DNA of 32,944 nt, from contig VCMS01000484.1 of NCBI GenBank assembly GCA_022539475.1, positions 1 to 32,944 of the forward strand. Reading direction: 5' to 3'. Shown here piece after piece: positions 1 to 8,958 of this stretch (position 1 is its first letter; each line of letters begins with the position of its first letter). The notes below the pieces were generated by a model that did no database searches, was not told where the DNA came from, and saw nothing but the letters and a program-made list of their open reading frames with translations. The stretch comes from Gracilaria domingensis (taxonomy: Eukaryota; Rhodophyta; Florideophyceae; Gracilariales; Gracilariaceae). A program made the translations under genes and the position numbers.

Positions 1-1883
1 ACTATATCCCCGTGGCCATACCTCGGATCTCCCCTTCATCCGCTGCGTGTGGAGGTCCCACTACTTTCCGCCGTTTGGTACGATATCCTTCACCGCTTGG
101 ACGAACCTGGCTACCATATCGAGGTCGATCGGATTACGTCGCGTCGAAGCGCCCTTTAGATACCAAACTATTGACCGACCGTGGGAGGTGGGCGACCGAT
201 GCGATGGCTGAGAGCCGTGTTCGTCACCGTAACAACCGTACGAGGACCATGTTCCTGTTCCACAACGTTGAGTATTGGTCGCAGAGCGACCAGAACCGCC
301 GGGCATGGTATGTCAATCGACCTCTTGGTGGACCACTATGAAGTATGCCAGTGGCTGGAAGTGCCGACCCCGCCGGTCCTTGCGTACTTTGGTAGTAGCA
401 TTCTCCCTCGATAGGAACAACGCATATGCCGTTTGGTCGGTCGCACGCAGCGAGTGGGCCGTCATGGTGGCTATCCTCGCCCTTCAGGCTTCCGTGGAAG
501 GTGTGACTTGGGACACGCGTTGCCCTGACAAGTCTGTCGGGATCAGCGGAACTCAACCAGTTGGTCGTATCTTCAACATTCCCAACGATGTGGTCGGCGA
601 CATTCGTGCCATGGGGCTCTCCAACATCGTGGAGGGCACCAAATATACTGCGCAGCAGTTGGATGGTTACCTCACTGCGGTAAGTAACACAATTGGGGGC
701 CTGAACAGGGTTGGGATGTCTACGACCCGGAGGTTCATAGCATCGTGCCTCTCCCACAGCAGCACATGGCTGGCGAAGACCCATTTGGTAATGACGATAC
801 CGTGATGGTGGCTGCCGAGAACTATGAGTCCCCCGCATTGCCTCCGTCGGCACCTGTACAGGCTACTCCTCCGACCAGCGTGGCTGCGCCTGTTCCAAGT
901 GGTCCGGCGAACCCTCAGGCGGCTGCTCACCCTCCCGGACGGGCTGCCCAGGGGCCTCTTCGGGTTGGTTTCCAGTCGCTTCCGGTGAATCCGGTGCCCC
1001 CTGGTGGTGATAGTGGCGCGATACGGAGCGCTCTGGCTCGTCTCAACCACGCCTCGATGGTGCACTTCAACCGTCCTGGTCCAAATGACATCCTCACCGC
1101 TGTGGATACTCTTACCAACTTGCTCCCCGTGGTTGCTCACCACGAGCGGCGCACTTCTGAGCTGCGACAGTTCCGCGACTACTTCCAGCGCAATCTCTAC
1201 CGTGAGGTGACAGCCTATGTTGGTCAGTTGAGCAACCTTGTGGAAGGCCACGCGCCGTTACATCGACCCCCGGTGGAAAGTTTCAACCCGTACGCTCCTG
1301 CGTCACAGCAACCTGCGACCCCAATGGTAGGCTTTGGTGGCCTTGGTACGTATCAACTCCCTGGTGGACCTCCTGGTGGTGATTCTTCGGCCCTTTCCAT
1401 ACTCCGCTTGGTCCTCACAACGTTCCTCTTCCTCCAGCAAGTACTGGGACAGGAGCACCAAGTGGTTTCTCAACTGGTTTCCGTTCGGCTCCGCTTCCGC
1501 CGACGTCCGGTGCTCCTAGGCCGCCTACTGGTCTGACCCCCGGTGCAGGGCCGTCTAGTGGTCTTGCTCCTCCGACCTCTGGTGGCATCCCTCCGTCTAG
1601 CTTACCGCCTTCCTTCCATCCACCCACTGGTCCTGCGAATACCATGCCGGTAGTCAGCAGCGGTACCCCTGCGGGACCTGCTGGTACTTCTGCTCCCTTA
1701 CCAAGTGGTGGTGCGCCACCGAGCGCGGCTAGCGGCGGGGGCGGAAGCTCCGCCGGACCTATGTCGGTGTCCTCTGGTCGTGGAGGTTCCGCTTCATCTC
1801 GCGGGACCTCCCGTGGACGTGGTCGCGGTCGTGGAACCAGTCGTGGACGCGGACGTGGCCGTGGGTCCTCCAAGGCCTCCTAA
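1..1883 (+). CDS. Opposing-strand gene of element C, Pro/Gly-rich with Arg-Gly tail (5' end outside window, frame-broken)
   Basis: Function unknown. The coding signal runs on the plus strand, opposite to gag-pol. It moves between frames near 75, in 680-712 and near 1385, ending at TAA (1881-1883). The middle (about 745-1380) is rich in Pro, Gly and Ala and includes a more ordered, probably helical block around 1010-1250. The last 30 residues are repeats of Arg-Gly (1795-1870), a composition typical of RNA-binding RGG tails. Short stretches match the opposing gene of element A: RVW..Y-PP near 48-75, an AYA.W block near 425, PVG..F near 560 and a PxG..NVP block near 1400-1430, so the gene is conserved between families. 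The frame breaks could be decay, sequencing errors or, at 680-708, a tiny intron. Opposing genes downstream of pol are known in some plant gypsy elements; no homology to those is claimed. Confidence 0.6.
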
Positions 1884-1921
1884 GTCACCTCGTGGTTCCC
1901 TCTCGTGGATTCTTCTCGACT

Positions 1922-1927
1922 AATAAA
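1922..1927 (+). terminator. AATAAA poly(A) signal for the opposing gene of C
   Basis: AATAAA lies 39 bases after the TAA of the opposing gene and is followed by a T/G-rich stretch (1929-1980, including TTCTTTTGTTTTCCTG), the classic cleavage and polyadenylation context. It supports real transcription on the plus strand, convergent with gag-pol, whose stop is only about 110 bases further on. Confidence 0.6.
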
Positions 1928-2035
1928 GTGTCTTGCATTGTGATCTCTGATCTTCTTTTGTTTTCCTGTTAGGTTAGTTAGTTAGCTTTTCGTGTAGCGT
2001 GGCGTTCAACGGCTTCGATAACCCCCCCCCCTTCC

Positions 2036-2272
2036 TTAGCGACGCGTACCACGCGAAGCAATACCAGTTGGTGGGGGCGTTCGCCCTTGTTTGCGCCAGT
2101 ATCGGATGATGAAGTTGTTAGGGATATGACCAGGTGGTTCCATAGAGTCGTACTCGGGCGACCACCCATACCATCTTACCCGGTAGCGCATACCCTTTGT
2201 GGTGTGTTCGTGACCTACAATGGTGTCAATAGCGCACTCCTGAGTGTCTACTTGAGGGTGTGACTCTTCCAT
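2036..2272 (-). CDS. Chromodomain of element C
   Basis: This 78-residue frame overlaps the end of the integrase frame by 25 bases in a different frame. It contains the chromodomain pattern: an acidic start, a central RYRVRWYGW segment, DSMEP and a C-terminal helix ending in IIRYWRK. Chromodomains in gypsy integrases bind modified histone tails and steer insertion. Of the three aromatic cage positions, the first is Cys (ECAID) instead of Tyr, while the other two are Trp; the usual Trp of TWEP is Met. Loss of the first cage residue is typical of divergent chromodomains and may weaken methyl-lysine binding. It may reach the polyprotein by frameshifting, or the break may be an error. Confidence 0.75.
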   Translation of the reverse strand: MEESHPQVDTQECAIDTIVGHEHTTKGMRYRVRWYGWSPEYDSMEPPGHIPNNFIIRYWRKQGRTPPPTGIASRGTRR

Positions 2273-3285
2273 TTGGTCATGGGGTGCGTGGCTCCCCGTG
2301 GGTGGTGTGACCCGTTGGTCTTGCCGAGGTCGATCTCCTGTGCCGTTTGGGTCGTGGGGTCAGCCGTTACGGCTCTGGTGGAAGGTTGACCGCTCGGCTG
2401 ACTCATCATAGGAGGGTGCATGGGAGACGTTTGCTCCCTCTCCGCTTCCTGCTGCGTTGGCTCACCTATTGGTTGTGCATTCGCTGTCGTCGGTTGTGCG
2501 GCCTTGACAATCCTGTCGATGGAGACCGTGTTCTCCAAACCTTCCATTATGACCGTAGCGGTATGCTCGTCGGAGCGAATCACCTTGTATGGTCCCGTGG
2601 ACTTGGGTAGTAGTTTAGAATTGATATCCTCCTCAAGGCGGATGTCCTCTTCCATCTCCGCTGGGGTTGGACGCTTACCTTTTGGTGGCACGTCGAGGAA
2701 GACCATGTCTCCTGCTACCACTTTGGTCACTTTGCTCACCGTTCGGTCATAGTCCGCTTTATACCGTTCTTGGGCTGCTGTCATCTTAACTTTGGCAGCA
2801 GCCAAAGCGGCGCGTAACTTCTGGAGTATGTCTCTCTTGACCTTCGCCGGTGTGAGTGTCCCGGCCGCTTCCGAGCGGTCAGGTCCGGGCTGGACGATAA
2901 TACCATGTGGTGTTCGCGAAAGTACCAGGTCGAATGGGGTTGTTTGAGTGACCCTGTGGACCTGGAGGTTGTACGCATATGTCAATGGTTGGACATACTC
3001 CGACCATGTGGTTTGGTGCTCTTCGACATAGTGCCGTAGGCGTGCCACTAGGGTCTTATTGAAGCGTTCCACTTGGCCGTTTGTTTGCGGATGATAGGCC
3101 GTGGTAAAGTAGTGCTTGACCCCTAGCATTGTACAAACTGCCTCGAAGAACTTAGAAGCTAGGTTCGAACCGTTATCGGTCAGTAGGTACATGGGAGCAC
3201 CGTACGGGTAGACCCAATTCTCCAGGAAGGCTGTCGCTAGTGTCGTTGCCGTTTGGTTCTTCAGGGTATGGCTCTGGTGAGCTTT
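2248..3285 (-). CDS. pol: Integrase C-terminal half of element C (pol continuation after frameshift)
   Basis: This frame continues the integrase begun in the 3173-6583 frame. It carries the second catalytic Asp (LLTDNGS, codon at 3175-3177) and the catalytic Glu (GQVERFN, codon at 3067-3069). They are separated by 35 residues, the D,D35E spacing of retroviral-type integrases. A GPY module follows (TGPYKVI, near 2580-2600), then a long Pro/Gln/Thr-rich tail. The switch from the upstream frame is explained by two single-base losses near 3286 and 3265, judged by the shared reading with the intact pol of element A. The enzyme is therefore interrupted as read here. Confidence 0.8.
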   Translation of the reverse strand, partial: KAHQSHTLKNQTATTLATAFLENWVYPYGAPMYLLTDNGSNLASKFFEAVCTMLGVKHYFTTAYHPQTNGQVERFNKTLVARLRHYVEEHQTTWSEYVQPLTYAYNLQVHRVTQTTPFDLVLSRTPHGIIVQPGPDRSEAAGTLTPAKVKRDILQKLRAALAAAKVKMTAAQERYKADYDRTVSKVTKVVAGDMVFLDVPPKGKRPTPAEMEEDIRLEEDINSKLLPKSTGPYKVIRSDEHTATVIMEGLENTVSIDRIVKAAQPTTANAQPIGEPTQQEAEREQTSPMHPPMMSQPSGQPSTRAVTADPTTQTAQEIDLGKTNGSHHPRGATHPMTKWKSHTLK

Positions 3286-6200
3286 GTAACCTGTCGGTTA
3301 TGACTACTACAAAGCGATAACCCTCTGAGGTCTTGGGCAGGGGCCCCAGTATGTCGATTGCTACGAATTCCAGGGGCCCCGCCGCCGGGAATAGCTTTAG
3401 GTACTTCCTGTGCTTCGCCACACCACCTCGGGTCTTAATGCACGAATTGCATTGCGCCACATAGGTATATACATCGTTAGCCATATGCGGCCAGTAGAAT
3501 TGCCTCCGAAGGGTATAGTACAACCGCGTGGCTCCAGGGTGCCCCGAAAGCCGTGGATTGTGTGACAGATATAACACCCTTTGTCTTAATGACTCAGGTA
3601 CGACCTTCTGGAGAGCTCCGTCTAAAGGTGAGCGTCTGATGAGGTACCCATTGTGGTCGACGTCGAAATGAGAATCCTTCCTTCCAAGTACGTCAGCGAG
3701 CGTTTTGCACAGCCTATCGGTCGATTGTTCGCGTAAGAATTCCTCACGGGTGATTGGAGCGTGTTCCCCTTCCTCCACAGGAAGGAGGGTCTCCACTACC
3801 ACTTGGTACGTACTGTCATCATGCCAATATCCCTTCAGAACTTCATTGACCTCGTGGTTAGCTAGTTCTATAGTAAAGCATGGGATGTCGTCGTCCACTG
3901 GGTCAGTGTCCAATCCTTCGGTATTCAACCGGGACAATGCATCCGCCACTCGGTGCTTGACCCCGGGTCGGTACTGCACATCGTACTCAAACTCCGAGAG
4001 TCTCAGACGCCATCGGGCCAGACGACCCGATGCGTCCGCCAAGCCTAATATCCACCTCAAGGAGTCGTGATCCGTTCGGAGCGTGAAGCGCACACCATAT
4101 AGGTAAGGACGTAGCATGAGCATGCTCCAAACAACCGCTAGGCATTCCTTCTCCGTTACGGTGTAGTTCTGCTCCGCTTGGTTAAGAGCTCTACTCCAAT
4201 ACCCAATTGGTGCGAGCTTGCCGTCCTCCTGTTCCTGCATTAGGCAGCAACCTATTTGGGCGTCCGACGCATCCGTGTCCAGTGTATACGGGAGTCCCGT
4301 TTTGGGCAATGCCAGTACCGGTGGGGAGAGAAGCGCTGCTTTCAATGTATAGAACGCCTCTACCTCGTCCTCTTCCAGGTGGTCAAAGTGTGTGGGCTGC
4401 CCCTTCTGCAACCTCCGGTTCAAGGGTGCGGCTATCTTTGCAAAACCCTTGATGAACCGCCGGTAGACGTTGCATAGACCTATAAAGGATCGTATGTCCG
4501 TCTGCGACGTAGGGAGCTTCGCTTCCTGTACCGCTCGGATATTCCGTTTGGTCACTTCGAGTTTCCCGGGGCTTATTGTATGCCCTAGGTACTCTACCTC
4601 TTGGTTGAAGAACATACACTTTCGTAGTTTGAGGGTCACGCCTGCCTCTTGTAGCAACTGCAGTACCACTTGGACGTGCGAGAAGTGCTCCTCTATGGAC
4701 CTCGAGTAGATGACTACGTCATCTATGTATACCAATGCGGTTGTCCACTTCACTTTAGACAGTATGATGTCTAACGCCCTTTGGAAGGTAGCGGGGGCGT
4801 TTCTTAAACCAAACGGCATGCGTAAGAAGCGATACAGGCCTGCGTGGCATGTAAACGCAGTCTTATCACGGTCACCCTCTGGTATTTCGATCTGCCAATA
4901 CCCGCAGTTGGCGTCCAGTGTGGTAAAGATGTTCGCATCTCCTAGGGAGTCGATGCATTCATCCATCCTCGGGATGGGGTACGAGTCCCTTACCGTTACG
5001 GCATTAAGTTTTCTGTAGTCAATACAGAACCTCATACGGGTCTCTCCTCGTTTTTGGACTAGCACTACAGGGCTAGCCCATTCCGAGTTTGCCGGTTCTA
5101 TAACCCCCTCGCGGAGCATCCGCTCTACCTCCTCCAGCTCTACCTCACGGGCCTTATGTCCCGCGCGGTATGGCTGTTGGTGGATGGGACGGGAGTCCGG
5201 TTTGAGGTCAATCCTGTGCTGGGTGGCCTTAATGGCTCCCAGCTTACCCGACCACATGGTACTGAATGGCTCCAGGAGTCCAAGGATCCGAGCTCTGAGC
5301 TCTTCCCCTTCAAGTCCTATATTCACCTCCGTCTTCCAATTGGTCGCTGGGTCGAGCTCCAGTTTCTGGTCTTCTCGCTCAGCTAGTCGCTGCACCATAT
5401 GGTCTGTTCGCGACGAATTGAACGAATTGACACTGCCCCCCCCTTCCTTAGCATCCACGACCTCGTGGGACCATTGTGGTATAATCGTGAAGATCGTACG
5501 GGGAGCCGGTAAGGCAAGACCAATTACGGTGTGTTTTGGCAACTTGAGCGGGCGGTTGCTGAAGTTACTGAGGTAGACCTGAAACGGTTTTGTCGGTATG
5601 TTGTCGACTATACCATTCGCCATTAAGGTCATGTGTCGTTCGGCCAACCGTGAATGGTTCTGAATGGATAACAGGCCAGGTTGTTGGCATGTGACCTTCA
5701 CTACCAAGTGGTTCATAGGCGGTATTGTTACCGCCTTTGCCAATCGCACCTTGTTGGAGAGTGTGTTTTCCGGGACCGGTTGGTGTTGAGTGCGGTTCTC
5801 TTTCGGAGAGGCACCCTTGTGGTTACCAATAATGGCGATCCGGGGGCCATTGTGGAACAGAACTGTCTTAGAACGTGGAAAAATTGCCCTGACATGCTGG
5901 TCTATAAAAGTTGTTCCGAGGATACAGTCTGTTGCCAGTTGGTTGACGACTATGAAGCGAACTCGGACCTTCATGGTGTCAATCAATACCATTATGGTAA
6001 GCGCTCCCATGACGGTTAGTGGTCTGTTGTTGGCGTCAACCAGTGGGTTAGTTAATGTACATGGCTGAAGCTTATTAAGTTGTCTGTTAGTTAATAGTTT
6101 GGCATTCACCAGATTAGGTCCTGCCCCGGTGTCCAGGACAGTGACGCATGGTACCAAGTGGTTAGAAGTAAACCCGAGGGTGACGTTTACCTTATAGTTA

Positions 6201-6583
6201 CTATGCTTGAGAAAGCATATCGGTTCGGTGCCGTCCATGAGGCTCTCCTCCCCTGTAACCAATGGGTAATTGTCCATACTTGCACCACTTGGTTCTGGAA
6301 GGCCTTCCGTCTTCGGACAGTTGGGGAAGGCCTCTATCCCAACTGTTCGGCGTTTTCCGCCTGCGGGGCGGGATCCGTTTGGTCCTGCTCCGTGACGAGG
6401 TGTACCTGATGAGGTGTGGCTGCATTGGGTCGCGCATTTGCGTGTCCCGTGCCTGCGCTCCGTGCCGGGGGCCCAAATATATCCTGGTGGTTCTGCTGGC
6501 GAGCAGTCAGGAGAGCGTTCCTGTTCTGCGGAGCCACACTTGGGCACGCTGTTGCCAAGTGGTGGGGCGACAAACAGAACCAA
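3173..6583 (-). CDS. pol: Pol of element C: protease, reverse transcriptase, RNase H, integrase N-terminus
   Basis: The 1136-codon frame lies -1 to gag and overlaps its end by 250 bases, so Pol is probably made by -1 frameshifting. Domains in order: aspartic protease with DTGAGPN (about 6130-6150); RT with the catalytic YIDD at 4718-4729 and the FCIDYRKLN and MPFGLRNAP motifs; RNase H with DTDASD near 4260-4280; then the HHCC zinc finger of integrase (CNSC near 3440) and the first catalytic Asp (AIDIL near 3350). After this the frame shifts and the last 40 residues before 3173 are out of frame. Similarity to element A pol is continuous. There is no convincing start codon for independent translation; the ATG at 6581-6583 lies inside gag. 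Confidence 0.92.
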   Translation of the reverse strand: MVLFVAPPLGNSVPKCGSAEQERSPDCSPAEPPGYIWAPGTERRHGTRKCATQCSHTSSGTPRHGAGPNGSRPAGGKRRTVGIEAFPNCPKTEGLPEPSGASMDNYPLVTGEESLMDGTEPICFLKHSNYKVNVTLGFTSNHLVPCVTVLDTGAGPNLVNAKLLTNRQLNKLQPCTLTNPLVDANNRPLTVMGALTIMVLIDTMKVRVRFIVVNQLATDCILGTTFIDQHVRAIFPRSKTVLFHNGPRIAIIGNHKGASPKENRTQHQPVPENTLSNKVRLAKAVTIPPMNHLVVKVTCQQPGLLSIQNHSRLAERHMTLMANGIVDNIPTKPFQVYLSNFSNRPLKLPKHTVIGLALPAPRTIFTIIPQWSHEVVDAKEGGGSVNSFNSSRTDHMVQRLAEREDQKLELDPATNWKTEVNIGLEGEELRARILGLLEPFSTMWSGKLGAIKATQHRIDLKPDSRPIHQQPYRAGHKAREVELEEVERMLREGVIEPANSEWASPVVLVQKRGETRMRFCIDYRKLNAVTVRDSYPIPRMDECIDSLGDANIFTTLDANCGYWQIEIPEGDRDKTAFTCHAGLYRFLRMPFGLRNAPATFQRALDIILSKVKWTTALVYIDDVVIYSRSIEEHFSHVQVVLQLLQEAGVTLKLRKCMFFNQEVEYLGHTISPGKLEVTKRNIRAVQEAKLPTSQTDIRSFIGLCNVYRRFIKGFAKIAAPLNRRLQKGQPTHFDHLEEDEVEAFYTLKAALLSPPVLALPKTGLPYTLDTDASDAQIGCCLMQEQEDGKLAPIGYWSRALNQAEQNYTVTEKECLAVVWSMLMLRPYLYGVRFTLRTDHDSLRWILGLADASGRLARWRLRLSEFEYDVQYRPGVKHRVADALSRLNTEGLDTDPVDDDIPCFTIELANHEVNEVLKGYWHDDSTYQVVVETLLPVEEGEHAPITREEFLREQSTDRLCKTLADVLGRKDSHFDVDHNGYLIRRSPLDGALQKVVPESLRQRVLYLSHNPRLSGHPGATRLYYTLRRQFYWPHMANDVYTYVAQCNSCIKTRGGVAKHRKYLKLFPAAGPLEFVAIDILGPLPKTSEGYRFVVVITDRLQSSPEPYPEEPNGNDTSDSLPGELGLPVRCSHVPTDR
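6334..6583 (-). promoter_or_regulatory. gag/pol overlap of element C, presumed -1 frameshift region
   Basis: Pol is in the -1 frame relative to gag and both frames are open through these 250 bases. I see no canonical slippery heptamer of the A-AAA-AAC type here. A TTTGGGC run near 6470 has the right symmetry but is a poor slip site. The mechanism is inferred from frame geometry alone. Confidence 0.4.
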
Positions 6584-8601
6584 CAGAGGAGATTGCCGGT
6601 TGTGGGGTCCTTCATCGCGAGCGACGACGCGCGCGATGGGGGACGGCCTCCAGTAGGTACTGCACTCCGCTGCTGCGGGTATGGTCCTTGTTCACCATAT
6701 TGCTTGAATGGTACCGCTAGGACCGGGCTGACCGGTACGGATACCTGTGATGGTGGAGCTGAGGTTTGTCTTGAGGGTGGCTCGCTGGATAGCGAGCTGG
6801 ACCAAGAGGTATTACCGTGCGATCGAGTTGTCGGTTGTGCATGCACCAAGTGGACTGGGTGACCCTGGGAGGCGTATTGTGTGGACGCCTCCCCCGTAGT
6901 GGTCTCCTCTTCCTCTACGTCAAACACTGACCGCCTGGTCTTTCCTTTCTCCTTCGATGGTTTGCCGAGTGGTGCGGAGTCTTTCCTGGCCCCTGACCGA
7001 ACGGTGTCGCCTAGTCCCTGTGCATGGCGGGCTAGTGCGTTGTAGTCGACCGTGCGGTTGGTAGCTAGGTAGTTACGAACCTGTGATCGGATAGACTTCG
7101 CCACGTTGTCGGCGTACATCGATTTCAACCTTTTGGTAGTAAAGACGCTCCCACAGCGGGAGGCTAATGCCCATAAGGAGCGAGCGAATTCCAATTCGGT
7201 TTGTCCCGCGCGCTGGCGGTACGCAAGCACCTCTGCGTACGCCTCCTGGATTACCTCATCGGTCGCGTAGGTTTCCAGTAGGAAGTTAACCACCTGTGGG
7301 TATGTTGTCAACATTTCCGTTTGGTCTTCGTCCACCGCCATGGTGTTCCCTTGGAGGCGGCTGTGGAGCAACGCTCCAGCCTGACCAGTTAGGTAAAATT
7401 GAAACAGCCACATGGCTGCTGCCTCTGAAAACCCATTCTGATCACAAGCGATCTTGAACCTTTGAAGGAAATCAATGACCGCAATAGGGTCATCCCCGCT
7501 AAAGCGAGTTTCACCCAGTTGGAAACGAAGCTTCCTATGATGCTTCGTTATCTTCTGAGCTACCTCTTTGGTATACTCAGCCTGTCTGTTCTCTAACCTA
7601 TAGGTACGATAGTCGACCGCTTTGGTGAATAAATCATTGAGCGGTGTAAGCACCTCTAGGTCAGTCTCCTCGTCGGAAGTTGAGTCCGAATCGTTATACC
7701 TTTTGGTCTTACCCTTGCGGGGATTCTTTCCTTTCTTCTTGCGAGAGTCCTTCCTCTTGCGTCGTGAACCTGTACGGTCGTCGTCTCCTGACGAATCCGA
7801 ATCGGTGTCTGAGGACGAAGAGTCCGAGTCCGACCGGCGACTCTTTCTCTTTCCCCTTTTGGTTTTCTTCTTCTTACCATTTGGTTTACGTCGACGCTCG
7901 TCTCCTGAGCTCGACGAATCTCCATCAGGGTCTCCACCATTTGGTCCTGACGGAGCTACACCAGTAGGTTGGGGGAGGTAAACGTACCTCGGGCCCTCCA
8001 TCCCTGGAGGCTCTGCCCCTTTCCCCATACGGTCGATAAATCCTTCACCAGTCGGTTGTGTAGGAAGGTTAGGGTGGAGAATACCAAGTGGTTTGGTGGC
8101 GTCTACTGCAGGCGGGGGAGCTTGCTTCATGAGCGCGGCCTGGGCCACCATCTCAGGTTGAAGCTTAGCCCCCTGCTGCTGCAGAGCCAGCATAACCAAT
8201 CGGTCGATGTGTCCTCGCACCTCGTTTTCGAGGTACTGTAACACCACCACAGGTACCTTGTCGAGGACCTCCTGGGAGGCTCGATCAACTACCACTCGGG
8301 TGACCTCGTCCAAGTCCAGTCGCGGTCCGACTGGCACCTCCACTTGGTCTACCACTGGGGTTGTTACAGGAGCGGGCTCCGCCCTTGCGGAGCCTGCTCC
8401 TCCGTCCACTTGGTCAGCCCGGGGAAGGGTCGAGGGGCCCCCAGCCTCTCGGTCTACCTTCTTCCCCCTCGGTGGGCGTTTCTTCCGAATCAGGTCCTCC
8501 GGGTTATCCAACACCGGATAGGACACTGAACCCCGTATGGGGTGACCACTTGGTGGAGCGCTCGGCACCCTATTTGGGTAGCGCGCGCCCCGTTTCTCCA
8601 T
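6334..8601 (-). CDS. gag: Gag polyprotein of element C
   Basis: This intact 755-residue frame starts at ATG 8601 and is the capsid/nucleocapsid precursor. The N-terminal third is Pro-rich. Residues about 225-315 are a striking low-complexity segment alternating Lys/Arg runs with Ser/Asp runs, resembling nuclear localisation signals joined to casein-kinase-type phosphorylation sites. A capsid-like region follows (from the DYRTYRLEN block on), shared with element B gag (SYRYYRLED). The C-terminal part has one CCHC zinc knuckle, CWFCLSPHHLATAC, with CX2CX4HX4C spacing, for RNA binding. The stop is at 6334-6336, with pol overlapping in the -1 frame. Confidence 0.92.
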   Translation of the reverse strand: MEKRGARYPNRVPSAPPSGHPIRGSVSYPVLDNPEDLIRKKRPPRGKKVDREAGGPSTLPRADQVDGGAGSARAEPAPVTTPVVDQVEVPVGPRLDLDEVTRVVVDRASQEVLDKVPVVVLQYLENEVRGHIDRLVMLALQQQGAKLQPEMVAQAALMKQAPPPAVDATKPLGILHPNLPTQPTGEGFIDRMGKGAEPPGMEGPRYVYLPQPTGVAPSGPNGGDPDGDSSSSGDERRRKPNGKKKKTKRGKRKSRRSDSDSSSSDTDSDSSGDDDRTGSRRKRKDSRKKKGKNPRKGKTKRYNDSDSTSDEETDLEVLTPLNDLFTKAVDYRTYRLENRQAEYTKEVAQKITKHHRKLRFQLGETRFSGDDPIAVIDFLQRFKIACDQNGFSEAAAMWLFQFYLTGQAGALLHSRLQGNTMAVDEDQTEMLTTYPQVVNFLLETYATDEVIQEAYAEVLAYRQRAGQTELEFARSLWALASRCGSVFTTKRLKSMYADNVAKSIRSQVRNYLATNRTVDYNALARHAQGLGDTVRSGARKDSAPLGKPSKEKGKTRRSVFDVEEEETTTGEASTQYASQGHPVHLVHAQPTTRSHGNTSWSSSLSSEPPSRQTSAPPSQVSVPVSPVLAVPFKQYGEQGPYPQQRSAVPTGGRPPSRASSLAMKDPTTGNLLCWFCLSPHHLATACPSVAPQNRNALLTARQQNHQDIFGPPARSAGTGHANARPNAATPHQVHLVTEQDQTDPAPQAENAEQLG

Positions 8602-8958
8602 TTAGGTAACTGGCGTCGGAGCCAATTGCTTCGGCAACGGGAACCAAACCACTCGGGTATCTCGTGACTTCCAAATCCTCTCTTCCCAAAACCACTTGGT
8701 AATCCACAAATTCTAGGTCGGGAGACCAAAATATGTGGTATAGCCGATCGGTGCGAGCTGCTAGTGGGGAGCCCTGCGTGGGCTCGACCCGGCGGAGGAG
8801 TGAAACACGTGACACCTAATAGGTCGGCAGCACCTACCGTTGCCTATAGTGCACGGTGACCAAGTGGTAAATACGCCTGCACTGGTGTGCGGCAGGCACG
8901 TATAACCCTCGAGGTCAGCAAAACTATTAGAGGACTACTAGACTTACCAATTGGTGAC
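8602..8958 (-). promoter_or_regulatory. 5' untranslated leader of element C
   Basis: This region lies between the candidate LTR end and the gag ATG, with no coding signal. It carries several copies of the C-family motif (8692, 8859, 8947), a CACGTG at 8806-8811 and the inverted repeat ACCTA-A-TAGGT near 8815. The leader would be the place for the primer-binding site and packaging signal. I could not recognise a tRNA-complementary site with confidence. Confidence 0.45.

Noticed and set aside
1346..1437. GTACGT...TTCCTCCAG as a 92-base intron restoring the frame of the C opposing gene
   Set aside because: The donor and pyrimidine-rich acceptor look good and the phase works, but the removed part encodes a PxG..NVP block similar to the A opposing gene, so a one-base indel near 1385 is more likely.
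6465..6475. TTTGGGC as the slippery site of element C
   Set aside because: The symmetry fits but GGG is a weak slip codon and no clear downstream structure was found.
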